Assembly: GCF_029023725.1 (NCBI RefSeq)
Contig: NZ_CP119075.1
Span: 119,501-183,500 of the forward strand
Direction of reading: 5' to 3'
Length of the DNA stretch: 64,000 nt
DNA from: Synoicihabitans lomoniglobus
GTDB taxonomy: Bacteria; Verrucomicrobiota; Verrucomicrobiia; Opitutales; Opitutaceae
The notes beneath the pieces are model-generated. The model searched no databases, was not told the DNA's origin, and saw only the letters and a list, made by a program, of their open reading frames with translations. Below, one piece after another: positions 6,857-16,700 of the stretch; positions within the stretch are counted from its first letter, which is position 1; each line of letters opens with the position of its first letter. The translations under genes and the position numbers were made by a program.

Positions 6857-9031
6857 CTATTCTTCGTTCACCTCCAGCCCACGTTTGGTGAGCAGGGGGG
6901 CGATGTCGGGGTCGCGACCGGCGAAGTCGCGGAAGAGTTGCATGGGGTCGGCGGACTCGCCGCGCGAGAGCAGGGTGCGGCGGAAATGATCGCCGTTGGC
7001 GCGGGTGAGACCGCCGTTGGCCTTGAACCATTGCACGCTATCGGCGGCGAGAACCTCGCTCCAGAAGTAGCTGTAGTAACCCGCTGAATACCCGCCCGCG
7101 AACGCGTGACGGAAATAGGGCGACCGGTAGCGGGGAGGCACGGCGGCGATGTTCAAGCCGGCGCGGGAGAGGGCGGCGTCTTCAAAGGCCATCACTCCTT
7201 CCGCGGTGGTGGGCACTTCGTCCGGCGTGAGTTGATGCCAGGCTTGGTCGAGCATGGAGGCGGCGAGTTGTTCGGCGGTCATGAAACCTTGGTTGAACCG
7301 GGAGGCCGCTTCGATTTTGGCCAGCAGGGCGGAGGGGATGGGCTCGCCGGTCTGGTAGTGCACGGCGTAGTGCGCGAGGGTTTCGGGCCAGGTGCGCCAC
7401 ATCTCATTTACCTGTGAAGGAAACTCGACGAAATCACGCGGCACGCTGGTGCCGGCGAAGCGCGCATACGTCACGTCGGAGAGCATGCCGTGGAGGGCGT
7501 GGCCGAATTCGTGGAAGAGGGTTTTGGTTTCGTCCCACGTCAGCAACGTCGGCTCACCGGCGGGCGGTTTATCCACATTGAGATGGTTGCCGATGACGGG
7601 ACGACCGCCGAGGAGATCGGATTGGATGACGTAGGAATTCATCCAAGCGCCGCCGCGTTTGGTGGGGCGGGCGTAGACGTCGAACAGGAAGTAGGCGAGG
7701 GTCGAGCCGTCCGCATCGCTGATCTCCCACACGCGGACATCGGGGTGATACACGGGCAGGTCGGGCCGGGGTTGGAAGGTGAGACCGTAGAGTTGGTTGG
7801 CGGCGTAAAAAACGCCGTCGATCAACACGCGATCGAGTTCCAGATAGGGGCGCAGTTCTTCCAGATCGTAGTTGTAGCGGGCGGCGCGGACCTTACCGGC
7901 GTAGAATGCCCAGTCCCAGGCGGCGAGGGTGAAGTCCTGGCCGTCGGCGATGATGGCGGCCTGAAGATCGGCGATCTCCCGTTGGACGTTGGCAGCGGCG
8001 GCCGGGGCGAGTTGGCCGAGCATGGCGTTGACGGTCGACACATCGCGGGCGGTGCGTTCCTCCAGCGCATAGTCGGCGTAGGTGCGGTAGCCGAGCAGTT
8101 GGGCGAGTTCGCCGCGCAGCCGCGCAGTTTGGGCGACGAGCAAGCGGTTGTCGAATTCGCCTCCGCTGCTGTCACGGGCGAGGGATACGGCGAGAAGACG
8201 TTCGCGCACGGCGCGGTCGGTGAGCGAGGCCAGCGCTGGTTGTCCGCTGGTGTTTTGCAGGGCGAGGAGATACTTGCCATCGTGACCGGCGGCAGTGGCG
8301 GCTTCGGCGGCGCCCGTGATCGCGGCGTCGCTCAAACCGTCGAGTTCGGCCGCCGTGTCGACGAGCAGCGCGGAGGCATTGGTTTCGGCCAACACGTTTT
8401 GGTTGAAACGGGTGCGCAGGGTCGCGAGTTCGGCATTGATGACCTTGACGCGGGCTTTGTCGGCATCGTTGAGCCGAGCGCCGCGACGCACGAAGGCGGT
8501 GTGGATTTTCTCCACCAGGCGCACGGATTCGGCATCCAGATCGAGCGTATCGCGTTGCGCGAAAAGCACGTCGACGCGGGCAAAGAGTTGGGGATTGAGA
8601 TAAATCTCGTCCACCAAAGCGGCCTCCGCCGGAGCCATCTTGGAATCAACGGCCTTGAGGATCTCGTCGGTCACGGTGGCGTTGAGGTTGGAGAAGATGC
8701 GATCGATCCGGGCGTAGTTTTGACCCGAACGTTCGAAAGCGAGAAAGGTGTTGGCAAACGTGGGGGCCTCGGGGTTGTCCGCGATCGCCGCAATCTCGGC
8801 GCGTCGTTCGGCCATGGCCGCGGTGAAGGCGGGCTCGAAGTGTTCCGATTTGATCAGGTCAAACTGCGGATACCCGAAGGGGAGAGGACTGGCGGAGAGG
8901 AGAGGATTTTCATCCTGGTCCATGTCGTCTGGCCGCGAGCAACCGCTGGCGGCGAACAGTGCGCCGATCAAGACCGGGAGAAGCGGCCATCGGGTGAAGT
9001 GTGAATGTGAAAAGCAAGCGCGTGTTGGCAT
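6857..9031 (-). CDS. dcp: Lipoprotein M3 zinc metallopeptidase, Dcp-like
   Basis: Start chosen at ATG 9031 (MPTRACFSHSHFTRWPLLPV), giving a lipoprotein signal with the cysteine at 31 (LFAASGC). 724 residues, close to the usual size of peptidyl-dipeptidase Dcp and oligopeptidase A. The zinc site HEFGH is at 507-511 (H507, E508, H511) in LFHEFGHALHGMLSD, followed by DFVEFPSQVNEMW, typical of the M3 family. GKYLLALQNTSGQPALASLT is the conserved upstream block of Dcp-type enzymes. Family role: zinc-dependent removal of C-terminal dipeptides or cleavage of short peptides. E. coli Dcp has no lipid anchor; here the lipobox suggests periplasmic or outer-membrane location. The adjacent membrane protein may be cotranscribed. 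Confidence 0.9.
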   Translation of the reverse strand: MPTRACFSHSHFTRWPLLPVLIGALFAASGCSRPDDMDQDENPLLSASPLPFGYPQFDLIKSEHFEPAFTAAMAERRAEIAAIADNPEAPTFANTFLAFERSGQNYARIDRIFSNLNATVTDEILKAVDSKMAPAEAALVDEIYLNPQLFARVDVLFAQRDTLDLDAESVRLVEKIHTAFVRRGARLNDADKARVKVINAELATLRTRFNQNVLAETNASALLVDTAAELDGLSDAAITGAAEAATAAGHDGKYLLALQNTSGQPALASLTDRAVRERLLAVSLARDSSGGEFDNRLLVAQTARLRGELAQLLGYRTYADYALEERTARDVSTVNAMLGQLAPAAAANVQREIADLQAAIIADGQDFTLAAWDWAFYAGKVRAARYNYDLEELRPYLELDRVLIDGVFYAANQLYGLTFQPRPDLPVYHPDVRVWEISDADGSTLAYFLFDVYARPTKRGGAWMNSYVIQSDLLGGRPVIGNHLNVDKPPAGEPTLLTWDETKTLFHEFGHALHGMLSDVTYARFAGTSVPRDFVEFPSQVNEMWRTWPETLAHYAVHYQTGEPIPSALLAKIEAASRFNQGFMTAEQLAASMLDQAWHQLTPDEVPTTAEGVMAFEDAALSRAGLNIAAVPPRYRSPYFRHAFAGGYSAGYYSYFWSEVLAADSVQWFKANGGLTRANGDHFRRTLLSRGESADPMQLFRDFAGRDPDIAPLLTKRGLEVNEE

Positions 9032-9308
9032 CGTTGAGTTGGGTTGGGCAAACGATGAACTCCAACCGCCGGGCAGAGCAATCTCCGCCCCACCTGTCAC
9101 GCGTCTTGAACTTGCTTCACCGGCGTGCGGTGGCCATCAAGTTGTCTCGAACCTTCGCTCCCAGCGAGAGTTACAAACTACCCCTCATAACGTAACAGCC
9201 AACCGACGTGTTGTGTGCTAAAACTATCCCGCCCGCTGGCGGCAACGCTATCGCCCGCGTTTCCGGAGGTTTACGCCCTCCTATCCCTCAACCTCTGCCC
9301 GATTCAAC

Positions 9309-9908
9309 ATGACTGCTTGGTGGACCGCTCTCTCAACTGATCTGCAAATTTTCTACGCGATCGGTATCATCGCGTTAGCGATCACCTCGATTCAACTCGT
9401 GCTTTCGCTCATGGGAGTCGCCGGTGACGCGGCGAGTTTCGACCTCGATCTTGATCTGCCCGATGCGGATTCCTCGTCGGGTGCCGGCATCCTTTCTTCG
9501 CAAACCTTGGGGGCATTTTTCCTCGGGTTCGGCTGGGTCGGTGCCATGGCCCGCAGTTCCGGACTGAGCCTGTTGCTGTCCGTCGCTCTCGCGATCGCGC
9601 TGGGCGTCGCACTCATGTTCGCGATGTTTTATCTCATCCGCCTGCTGCTGAGCCTGCAGTCCAAGGGCAACTTGGACTACGCCACGGCCATCGGCGAAGA
9701 AGCCACCGTTTACGTGACGTTGCCGGGCGACGACCAAGACGGCGGCGGCCAGATCCAACTTATGATTCAAGGCCGCACGCGTGTGGCCAGCGCGCGCAAG
9801 GCCAGTCCCGGCGTAGCTAAACCCGGCGACCGCGTGCGCATCACCAGCATGCTCGGCCCGACCACTTATAACGTGGAATCCATCTCCAACACTCAACCCC
9901 TTCAATAA
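9309..9908 (+). CDS. NfeD-like membrane partner of flotillin
   Basis: 199 residues with a hydrophobic segment at about 15-35, then an acidic Asp/Ser-rich linker (FDLDLDLPDADSSSG) and a strongly hydrophobic hairpin at about 68-113. The C-terminal 75 residues (TAIGEEATVYVTLPG to KPGDRVRITSMLG) look like an OB-fold beta barrel, as in NfeD/YqiJ-type proteins. The flotillin gene starts only 3 bases after its stop, the arrangement known for NfeD and flotillin pairs in many bacteria. Likely role is organisation of membrane microdomains together with the flotillin. Identification rests on architecture and context more than on a diagnostic motif. Confidence 0.75.
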   Translation: MTAWWTALSTDLQIFYAIGIIALAITSIQLVLSLMGVAGDAASFDLDLDLPDADSSSGAGILSSQTLGAFFLGFGWVGAMARSSGLSLLLSVALAIALGVALMFAMFYLIRLLLSLQSKGNLDYATAIGEEATVYVTLPGDDQDGGGQIQLMIQGRTRVASARKASPGVAKPGDRVRITSMLGPTTYNVESISNTQPLQ

Positions 9909-9910
9909 CT

Positions 9911-11431
9911 ATGCCGTCCTACACCATCCTCATCGGGAGTGGCGCTCTCGTCCTCTTTTTCTTTGCCACGATCATCGCGTTTGCCACCCGCTACAAGCGG
10001 TGTCCGTCGGACCGCTTGCTCGTCGTTTACGGTAAGATCGCCGGCGGCAAATCCGCGAATTGTTACCACGGCGGGGCGGCCTTCGTGTGGCCCATCATCC
10101 AAGGGTATCAATACCTCGATCTCACGCCGTTGCCGATCGACATCCGCCTCGAAGGCGCGCTCTCCAAACAGAACATCCGCGTCAACACGCCCTCCACTTT
10201 CACCGTCGGTATTTCGACCGAACCCGGCATCATGGAAAACGCCGCCGAGCGCATGCTCGGTCTCGGTCTCAACGAAATCAAGGAACTGGCGAAGGACATC
10301 ATATTCGGCCAGATGCGTGTCGTCATCGCCACGATGGACATCGAGGAAATCAACGCCGACCGCGACAAGCTGATCGCCAACATTTCCATGGGCGTCGAGG
10401 TCGAGCTCAAGAAGGTCGGCCTGCGCCTCATCAACGTGAACGTGCAGGACATCACCGATGCCTCGGGTTACATCGATGCGCTCGGCCAGGAGGCCGCGTC
10501 CAAGGCCATCGCCGAAGCCAAGGTGAAGGTCGCTCAGGCCCATCGCGATGGTGACATCGGTGCGGCCGAAGCGCAACGCGATCAACGCGTGCGAGTAGCC
10601 AGTGCCGATGCCGTTGCGACCGAAGGTGAGAACACCGCCAAGGTGACCGTCGCCAATTCCAACGCCGAGCGCCGCATGAAGGAAGCCGAGGCCGAACGTC
10701 TCGCCATCACGTCCGAAAAAGTCGCTCAGGCCAACGCGCTCAAAGATTCATACGTCGCGCAGGAAGCGGCCGAAAAACAACGCGCCACCAAGGAAAAAGC
10801 GACCCAGGAAGCCAACGTCATCGTGCCGGCCCAAGTGAACCGCGAAAAAATGATCGTCGACGCCGAAGCCAAGGCCGAACAAATCCGCCGCGTGCAAAAG
10901 GGTGAAGCCGACGCCGTCCGCCTCCAAAAGCAGGCCGAAGCCGATGGTCTCAAAGCGGTGAAGCAAGCCGAGGCCGATGGTCTGCGTTTCAAGCTCACCG
11001 CTGAAGCCGATGGCACGCGTCTCAAGATGCTCGCCGAAGCCGAAGGCGTGGAAGCCGTGCTCAAGAACAAAGCGAAGGGCTTTGCCGATCTCGTCGCCGC
11101 CTTCAGCAGCGAAGAGCAGGCGCAACTCATGCTCGTCATCGAGCAATTGCCCAAGCTCGTCGAAGAGCAGGTCAAGGCCGTCTCTAACCTCAAGATTGAC
11201 AAGGTCACCGTGTGGGACAGTGGAGCCAGCAAGGACGGAGGCAAAGGAGCCACCACCAACTTCCTCTCCGGTCTCATCGGATCATTGCCGCCGCTCCACG
11301 AAATCACCAAAAACGTCGGCGTCCAACTCCCGGAATACCTGGGGAAGCTGACGGGAGAAGAACCGGCCGTCCCGAAGCCATCGCCGAAATCGAAAGGTGA
11401 AAACCCCGACGATCCCAAGTCGTCCGTTTAA
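9911..11431 (+). CDS. Flotillin-like SPFH protein
   Basis: 506 residues. An N-terminal hairpin/membrane segment (about 4-26) is followed by an SPFH/band-7 domain (about 30-195) with FVWPIIQGYQYLDLTPLPID and AERMLGLGLNEIKELAKDII. Next comes a long Ala/Glu/Lys coiled coil (about 195-410) with characteristic repeats: QAEADGLK, QAEADGLR and TAEADGTR, about 10-11 residues apart. The C-terminal part contains the flotillin oligomerisation-type end (EQLPKLVEEQVKAVSNLKID) and a Gly/Ser/Pro tail. Flotillins scaffold ordered membrane domains and associate with NfeD-type proteins; the upstream gene fits that partner. The two genes form a tight two-gene operon followed by a repeat-rich gap. Confidence 0.93.
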   Translation: MPSYTILIGSGALVLFFFATIIAFATRYKRCPSDRLLVVYGKIAGGKSANCYHGGAAFVWPIIQGYQYLDLTPLPIDIRLEGALSKQNIRVNTPSTFTVGISTEPGIMENAAERMLGLGLNEIKELAKDIIFGQMRVVIATMDIEEINADRDKLIANISMGVEVELKKVGLRLINVNVQDITDASGYIDALGQEAASKAIAEAKVKVAQAHRDGDIGAAEAQRDQRVRVASADAVATEGENTAKVTVANSNAERRMKEAEAERLAITSEKVAQANALKDSYVAQEAAEKQRATKEKATQEANVIVPAQVNREKMIVDAEAKAEQIRRVQKGEADAVRLQKQAEADGLKAVKQAEADGLRFKLTAEADGTRLKMLAEAEGVEAVLKNKAKGFADLVAAFSSEEQAQLMLVIEQLPKLVEEQVKAVSNLKIDKVTVWDSGASKDGGKGATTNFLSGLIGSLPPLHEITKNVGVQLPEYLGKLTGEEPAVPKPSPKSKGENPDDPKSSV

Positions 11432-11446
11432 GCCGCAGCAACGCTG

Positions 11447-11705
11447 TTTTTAACCCGGAGACGCAGAGACGCCCGCTGGTTCCTGTCCCGCTATAGAGGT
11501 GGGGCTTGCCCTGGTCGGCCAGTAGGAGCGCGCTTGCGCGCGATGAACGCGGTGCGTTGCCACTGAGAGGCAAGCGTTATCGCGTGCCAGCACGCTCATT
11601 TTCTAAATAAGACAGGCGGTTTATCGGCGGGCGTCGCTATGACCGATTTCCCCTGAGCATGCTGCTTGTTAAAACGTGGTGCGCTCTGCGGCTCTGCGTT
11701 AAAGA
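11447..11705. repeat. Intergenic repeat island with terminal inverted repeats
   Basis: This gap between the convergent flotillin and spermidine-synthase-like genes holds no gene. Its ends are imperfect inverted copies: a left arm at 11449-11472 (core GGAGACGCAGAGACGC) and a right arm at 11681-11701 (core GCGCTCTGCGGCTCTGCGTT), about 250 bases apart. Inside are a GTAG-led GC hairpin (11522-11543) and a TTGCC/GGCAA pair near 11558-11574. The arms resemble the 'cgcagagacgcagag' repeat seen in many environmental genomes. A MITE-like element is possible, but no target duplication was identified. Confidence 0.45.
11522..11543 (+). repeat. GTAG-footed GC hairpin, possible third REP type
   Basis: GTAG is directly followed by GAGCGCGCTTGCGCGC, a hairpin with a GCGCGC/GCGCGC stem around TT. 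The GTAG foot plus hairpin matches the layout of the REP elements found elsewhere in this window, with a different stem sequence. Confidence 0.4.
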
Positions 11706-11714
11706 CCGTCTGCG

Positions 11715-12440
11715 TCACCCGTCCAGCCGACACACGTAAACGGTGCTGTGCGAATCGCGGTGGAGGAAGGGATTGGGGAACGCGACGACCGTCGTTTCGA
11801 CGTGCGGGAACACCGCGCGCAGGTTGGCCAGAAACTGGTCTTCGGGCGGGTCGTCCGACCACAGGCCGAAGACGCCGCCGGGATGGATCCGCGATGCGAA
11901 AGCGCGCAGTCCGGCTTCGCTGTAAAATTCCGCATGGCGCGGGTGCAGCAGGTGGTCGGGAGAGTGGTCGATATCCAGCAGGATCGCGTGGAACTTTCGG
12001 TTGGGTTCGTCGGGATCGTAGCCCGGTCCATCCGCCGCTGAGATGGCGAACCAATCGCCGTGCACGAACCGGCAGCGCGGGTCGGCCGTGAGTTTGGGAC
12101 CGAGCGGCACCAGACCCTTGCGATGCCAGTCGATGACGGGCTGCAAGTAGTCGACCACGATGAGCGACTTCACGTGCTCATGCTGCAGGGCCACCCACGC
12201 GGTGTAGCCGAGACCCAGGCCACCGACGACGACGTCGGGGGCGGGGTGATTGAGCGCGGCGAGACTCAGGTTGGACAACTCCTCCTCCACTTTGGTGAAG
12301 AGCGATGACATGAGGTAGTCGTTACCGAGCTTCACCTCATGAATCTCGCGGTTGTCGAACATCTTGAGCACCTGACGGCGCAGGCTGACCGGACCGAGCG
12401 GAGTTTCTTGGTAATCGAGTTCTTCGAAATTGGCGGACAT
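11715..12440 (-). CDS. Spermidine-synthase-like methyltransferase-fold protein
   Basis: I start at ATG 12440 (MSANFEELDYQETPLGPVSL), giving 241 residues; an upstream start at 12470 would collide with the LacI gene. The Rossmann-type SAM fold is visible as VVVGGLGLGYTAWVALQHE (motif I, about 68-86), LIVVDYLQPVIDWH (acidic loop, about 92-105), CRFVHGDWF and AILLDIDHSPDH (motif IV-like). The family contains polyamine synthases that use decarboxylated SAM, and many relatives of unknown substrate. No SAM decarboxylase gene lies nearby, so polyamine synthesis is not established. It sits immediately downstream of LacI regulator 1 with a 26-base gap and may share its transcript. Confidence 0.7.
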   Translation of the reverse strand: MSANFEELDYQETPLGPVSLRRQVLKMFDNREIHEVKLGNDYLMSSLFTKVEEELSNLSLAALNHPAPDVVVGGLGLGYTAWVALQHEHVKSLIVVDYLQPVIDWHRKGLVPLGPKLTADPRCRFVHGDWFAISAADGPGYDPDEPNRKFHAILLDIDHSPDHLLHPRHAEFYSEAGLRAFASRIHPGGVFGLWSDDPPEDQFLANLRAVFPHVETTVVAFPNPFLHRDSHSTVYVCRLDG

Positions 12441-12466
12441 AAAAGGGGGGAGCGTGGGCGGTGAAA

Positions 12467-13471
12467 TCAAACGACCGACGCGCGGTCGATCAGGTGGACG
12501 GGCAGCAAGGTGCGTTCGGGGGTGGGTTTTTCTCCGGCCGCGAGTCGCAGAATCAAATCAACGGCGCGATCGGCCATGTCCGGGAGGGGTTCCAACACGG
12601 TGGTCAGCGGGGGCTGCAAGAGTTCCGAAATGCCGGGAGTTTCCCCCGCCACCAACGCGATGTCGTCGGGGATTTTTTTATCCAGAATGTAGGCGAGCAC
12701 GTGCAGGCAGTTAACTCCCTGCAAGCTGGAGCCCGGCGCGATGATGGCATCGGCCCCGGCGCGGACGATGCGCGCGATCCAACTGCCGTAGGCGGTGGGG
12801 GTCTCAAACTCATCAAAGAGTTTGAGCAAATAGTCATCCGGAGTCTGCCCGGACTCGGCGATGGCACGGCGAAGTCCGCGCTGCCGTTCGACATTGGGGA
12901 GCACGTTGTTGGCGACCATCGCGATGCGTTTTTTGCCGTGATCGACGAGATGTTTCCCTGCCAGGTAACCGGCGTTTTCGTGATCGGAGCAAATGGCGTG
13001 GTAGTCACCATCGCCGTCGAATCGATCCATGTAGACGATGGGAATGCGTTTCTCCAACTCCTTGAGCAGGGTGAGCATCTCGCGATCATACGTCACGGCG
13101 ATGATGCCATCGAGGAAGGTGGCGGGCAGTTCGTTGTGGGGGTCGACGGGGAGCAGCACGCAGGCGTTGTTGCGCGCCAGGGCAAAGGACAGGTGGGAGG
13201 TCAGTCGAGCGGCGTAGCCGGAAATACGGTCCGGATAGTTGGGCTCGGAGAGCACCGCGATCTGCTTCATGCGCACGCCGGCTTGTGGGCGCATGTCGAG
13301 TTGGCGCGCGGCCTTGAGCACGCGAGCGCGGGTGTCCGAATTCACCCGGTCTCGATTGTTGAGCACGCGGCTTACCGTGCCGGGTGAAACCCCCGAAAGC
13401 TTGGCCAAATCATAGATGGTAGGCCTTTTTTTGGGCGCGAGGCTTTCGGAGGAGGCGTCAGATCGAGGCAT
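12467..13471 (-). CDS. LacI-family transcriptional regulator 1
   Basis: 334 residues. The N-terminal HTH and hinge are clear: TIYDLAKLSGVSPGTVSRVL (about 18-37) followed by NNRDRVNSDTRARVLKAARQ. The C-terminal part is a periplasmic-binding-protein-like effector domain (about 70-325) with LDGIIAVTYD, ICSDHENAGYLAGKHLVDHG and PPLTTVLEPLPDMADRAVDL. It is divergent from the TonB receptor gene across a 321-base control region, so it most likely regulates that receptor and itself. It is a clear relative of the LacI regulator at 27345-28391; the recognition segments SPGTVSRVLNNRDRV are identical in both. The inducer is unknown but is probably a sugar. Confidence 0.93.
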   Translation of the reverse strand: MPRSDASSESLAPKKRPTIYDLAKLSGVSPGTVSRVLNNRDRVNSDTRARVLKAARQLDMRPQAGVRMKQIAVLSEPNYPDRISGYAARLTSHLSFALARNNACVLLPVDPHNELPATFLDGIIAVTYDREMLTLLKELEKRIPIVYMDRFDGDGDYHAICSDHENAGYLAGKHLVDHGKKRIAMVANNVLPNVERQRGLRRAIAESGQTPDDYLLKLFDEFETPTAYGSWIARIVRAGADAIIAPGSSLQGVNCLHVLAYILDKKIPDDIALVAGETPGISELLQPPLTTVLEPLPDMADRAVDLILRLAAGEKPTPERTLLPVHLIDRASVV

Positions 13472-13792
13472 GAGGAGGGCGTGCGTGAATAACCGCTAAA
13501 TCGGCTCGGTTGGGTTAGTTATCATAGGTGAAACGAGCTTCGTCAATGAGCTGAACTTACCTGCTGGGAAAGAATCAGTGGCGAAAAAAATCTAAAAGTA
13601 TTGCAGATCATAAAACAATTTAACAACTTCCCGATCGCACCCCGACTACCCCGTCGCCGACCGCTTATGGTTTTTCGGATCAGTTTATCCGGACAGCCCC
13701 TTTCGGCATCCGCGACCCAGATCTACACCCCTCGACCCTGAACACCCCTTTTGTCCGCAGCGTTTCGGCTGTGGGCAGACTTCCCCAACACT
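13472..13792. promoter_or_regulatory. Divergent control region of LacI 1 and TonB receptor
   Basis: No gene lies here. An unusually AT-rich patch (about 13568-13632) within a GC-rich neighbourhood is a likely promoter area, but I cannot fix a -35/-10 pair with confidence. A candidate LacI site lies at 13530-13545. A frame continuous with the receptor begins at 13751 (TTG) but the ATG at 13793 gives the better signal peptide. Confidence 0.5.
13530..13545. promoter_or_regulatory. Candidate LacI-family operator
   Basis: GAAACGAGCTTCGTCA contains the inverted pair ACGA/TCGT around GCT. It matches 14 of 16 bases with GATACGCGCTTCGTCA at 25781-25796, in the control region next to the second LacI gene, whose recognition helix is identical. 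The operator role is inferred. Confidence 0.5.
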
Positions 13793-16700
13793 ATGAAAGT
13801 GAACCTCCCCATGTCTGCTCGGGCGCAATGTCCGAGTCTGCGCACCTTGCTTGGCGGCCTGTTGATGGCTTCAGCCGGCCATGTGTTTGCCCAAACGGCG
13901 GCCAGCGGCGCCGCTGACGATGCGCCCGAAGATTCCGAAATCGTCGAGCTTTCGCCTTTCACCATCAATGCGACCGAAGACAAAGGCTACCGTGCCACCA
14001 GCACGCTCGCCGGGTCCCGGATCAACACCAGCCTCAAGGATGTCGCATCATCGGTGAGTGTGGTGACCGCTGAGTTCCTCAAGGACACCGCCGCGACGGA
14101 TATCAATGATGTGTTTGCCTACATGGGTAATACGGAAGGCACGGTAAACTACACGGATGCGCCAGCGCAGGGCATTGGTGGTTTTGCCGACAACACGGCT
14201 TCCAGTCCGATGACAGCCAACCGCGTGCGCGGTCTGGGCAGTGCGACGCTCACGCGCAATTACTTCGCGACGATCGGGGGTTCGCTTGGTTTCGATGCCT
14301 ACAATCTCGACCGGCTCACGCTGAACCGTGGTCCCAATTCCATTCTCTTCGGTCTCGGTCAGCCCGCCGGTATTATCGACTATTCGCCGAAGCTCGCGAT
14401 GTTGAACCAGGATTACAACGAAGTGAGCTTGCGCTACGGCAGTCAGGGCGACGCTCGCGCCACCTTCGATTTCAACCGTACCATGGCCGACGGTAAATTC
14501 GCCGTGCGCGCCACCGCCCTGTGGGCCGACCGGGGTTACGAACAAGAGCCGTCCAAATACCAAGATGCCCGTTACTTCCTGACGACGTCGTGGAAGCCCT
14601 TTGATTCCACCACGATTCGGGTCAGCTACGAAAACGCGGATCAATACCAAAACAACCCCAACTCGATCACGCCCATCGATCAGGTTTCGAGTTGGATCGC
14701 GGCGGGCCGTCCCACCCATGATCCGTCCCAGGGCAATGGCACGGGGCAGTTTGGCACGCTCACCGGGGAAAGCAGTTACCTCATGGCCATGGGGGCCGAC
14801 GGAGTGCCGCAATATTCCTTCCAGGAAGGAGCCAACGGAGACACCTGGGCGACGTGGTGGCAACCGTGGCGCGATGGCGTGTTCGTGCAGACCGCGCTCG
14901 GTTTTGGGGACGACAGTTTTCTGCCGTTTCACCAGCTCAACCTCAATCCCATGGTCAATGACCGGCAGCTCGATACCTTCACCGTGGAATGGGATCAGGA
15001 AGTTTTGCCGAACCTGTTTTTCAACGTCGCCTACATTAAGGAGGATCTCTCGTCCCGCGGGCTCAACTTTACCCGCTCCAACGAATTCGGCGTCTTCGTC
15101 GACGTGAATGAAAACCTCCCCGACGGCCGCACCAATACCAACTTCGGCGGACTGTTCATTCCGCAGCGTTCGCTCGATAATCTCAACATCGGCACCAACG
15201 ACAACGAGTCCTACCGGGGCACCGCCACGTGGCAGCTCGATTTTACCGAGCGCGATGGTTGGGCCAAATGGCTCGGTAAGCACCAGATCACCGGCTACTA
15301 CGAAAACCGCGAAACCGGTTACGAGAGTGACGTCTACAACGAGATTCGCGCGGGTTCGCCGTCCTATCTTTGGCCCGCCGATCGCATCAACGACGGCCAA
15401 TGGCAGTTCACGCGTCTGCGCTACCTCGGTGGCACGGTCGACTCGCCGTCGGCCTCCGGCCTGTCGATTCCCCACACGCTGCTGGGTGCGACGCCCAACA
15501 CTTACTACAATTGGAGCACCAACCAATGGACGGGCGATGTGCTTGAATCCATTTGGGGGCACAAACGTCGCGACCTGGGCACCAGCGAGATCACATCTTC
15601 CGCCGAGGTGTGGCAGGGCCGTTTCTGGAACGATCGCATCGTCGCGCTCGCCGGCTGGCGTCAGGACGAAAACACCGAGGCTCGCGTTTCCTCGACCGCG
15701 ATCAACTCGGCCACCGGCCTGTTGATTGTGGATGACACGATGCCAGACCCCGAAAGCGTCGCAGGTGACACGTTCACGTGGGGTGGGGTGTTCCACGCCC
15801 TCCCTTGGCTTTCGTTCCACTACAACGAGTCGGAAAACTTCATCGCGGCCGCCGCCAATCTCGACATCTTCGGCAACGTCATCCCGCCGCCTTCCGGCAC
15901 CGGCAAGGACTACGGGTTCTCGCTCAATCTCATCGAGGACAAGCTGAACATGAAGTTCAATTGGTATGAGGTGAACCAGGTGAACTCCCGCATCTCCAAC
16001 ACCGGTCCCGACATCGCCGCCCAGTGGGAGCTGCCGTGGTTTGACCAGGTCGTGATCCCGCAACTCGCCGCCCAGTATGGCGAGACCCACACGCAGTTTT
16101 TCTCCACCGCCATGTGGGGTGACAACGCCATCGAAGAGACGGCCGACGTCGCCGCGAAAGGCACGGAGGTCGAGATCACCTACAACCCGACCCCCAACTG
16201 GCGCATCATGGCCAACGTGTCCCGCCAGGAAGCGGTCAATGCCAACATCGGCGCCGGACTCTCCCAGTGGATCGAAGAAGTGCTGCCCACCTGGCAATCC
16301 GCGGTTTGGTGGGATGGTCCCGAAACCTTCGACGCCGGCTGGGGCGTCAATGGCAACCTCCAGGACTACTTCACCAACTTCAACTCCGGTCGCATCCTCG
16401 CCACTTACAAGGCCGAGGAGGGCAAACCCAACCCGCAGATCCGCGAGTGGCGAGCCAATGTCATTTCCAACTACAGTTGGTCCGAAGGGGCGCTCAAGGG
16501 CTGGAATCTGGGCGGTGCGTTGCGGTGGGAGTCGGAGTCCGCCATCGGTTTCCGCGCCATCACCGATATCGTCGGTGGCAGTGAACAACTCGTCGCCCTC
16601 GATCTCGACGATCCCTACACCGACGGGGGCAACGTCTACCTCGATGTATGGTTCGGTTACAGTCGCCGCATCATGAACGATCGCTTCAACTGGAACGTGC

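Noticed and set aside
13683..13697. 15-base match GTTTATCCGGACAGC also at 39218-39232
   Set aside because: The second copy lies inside the phosphotransferase coding sequence; a single chance match of this length in 64 kb is plausible and no third copy was seen.
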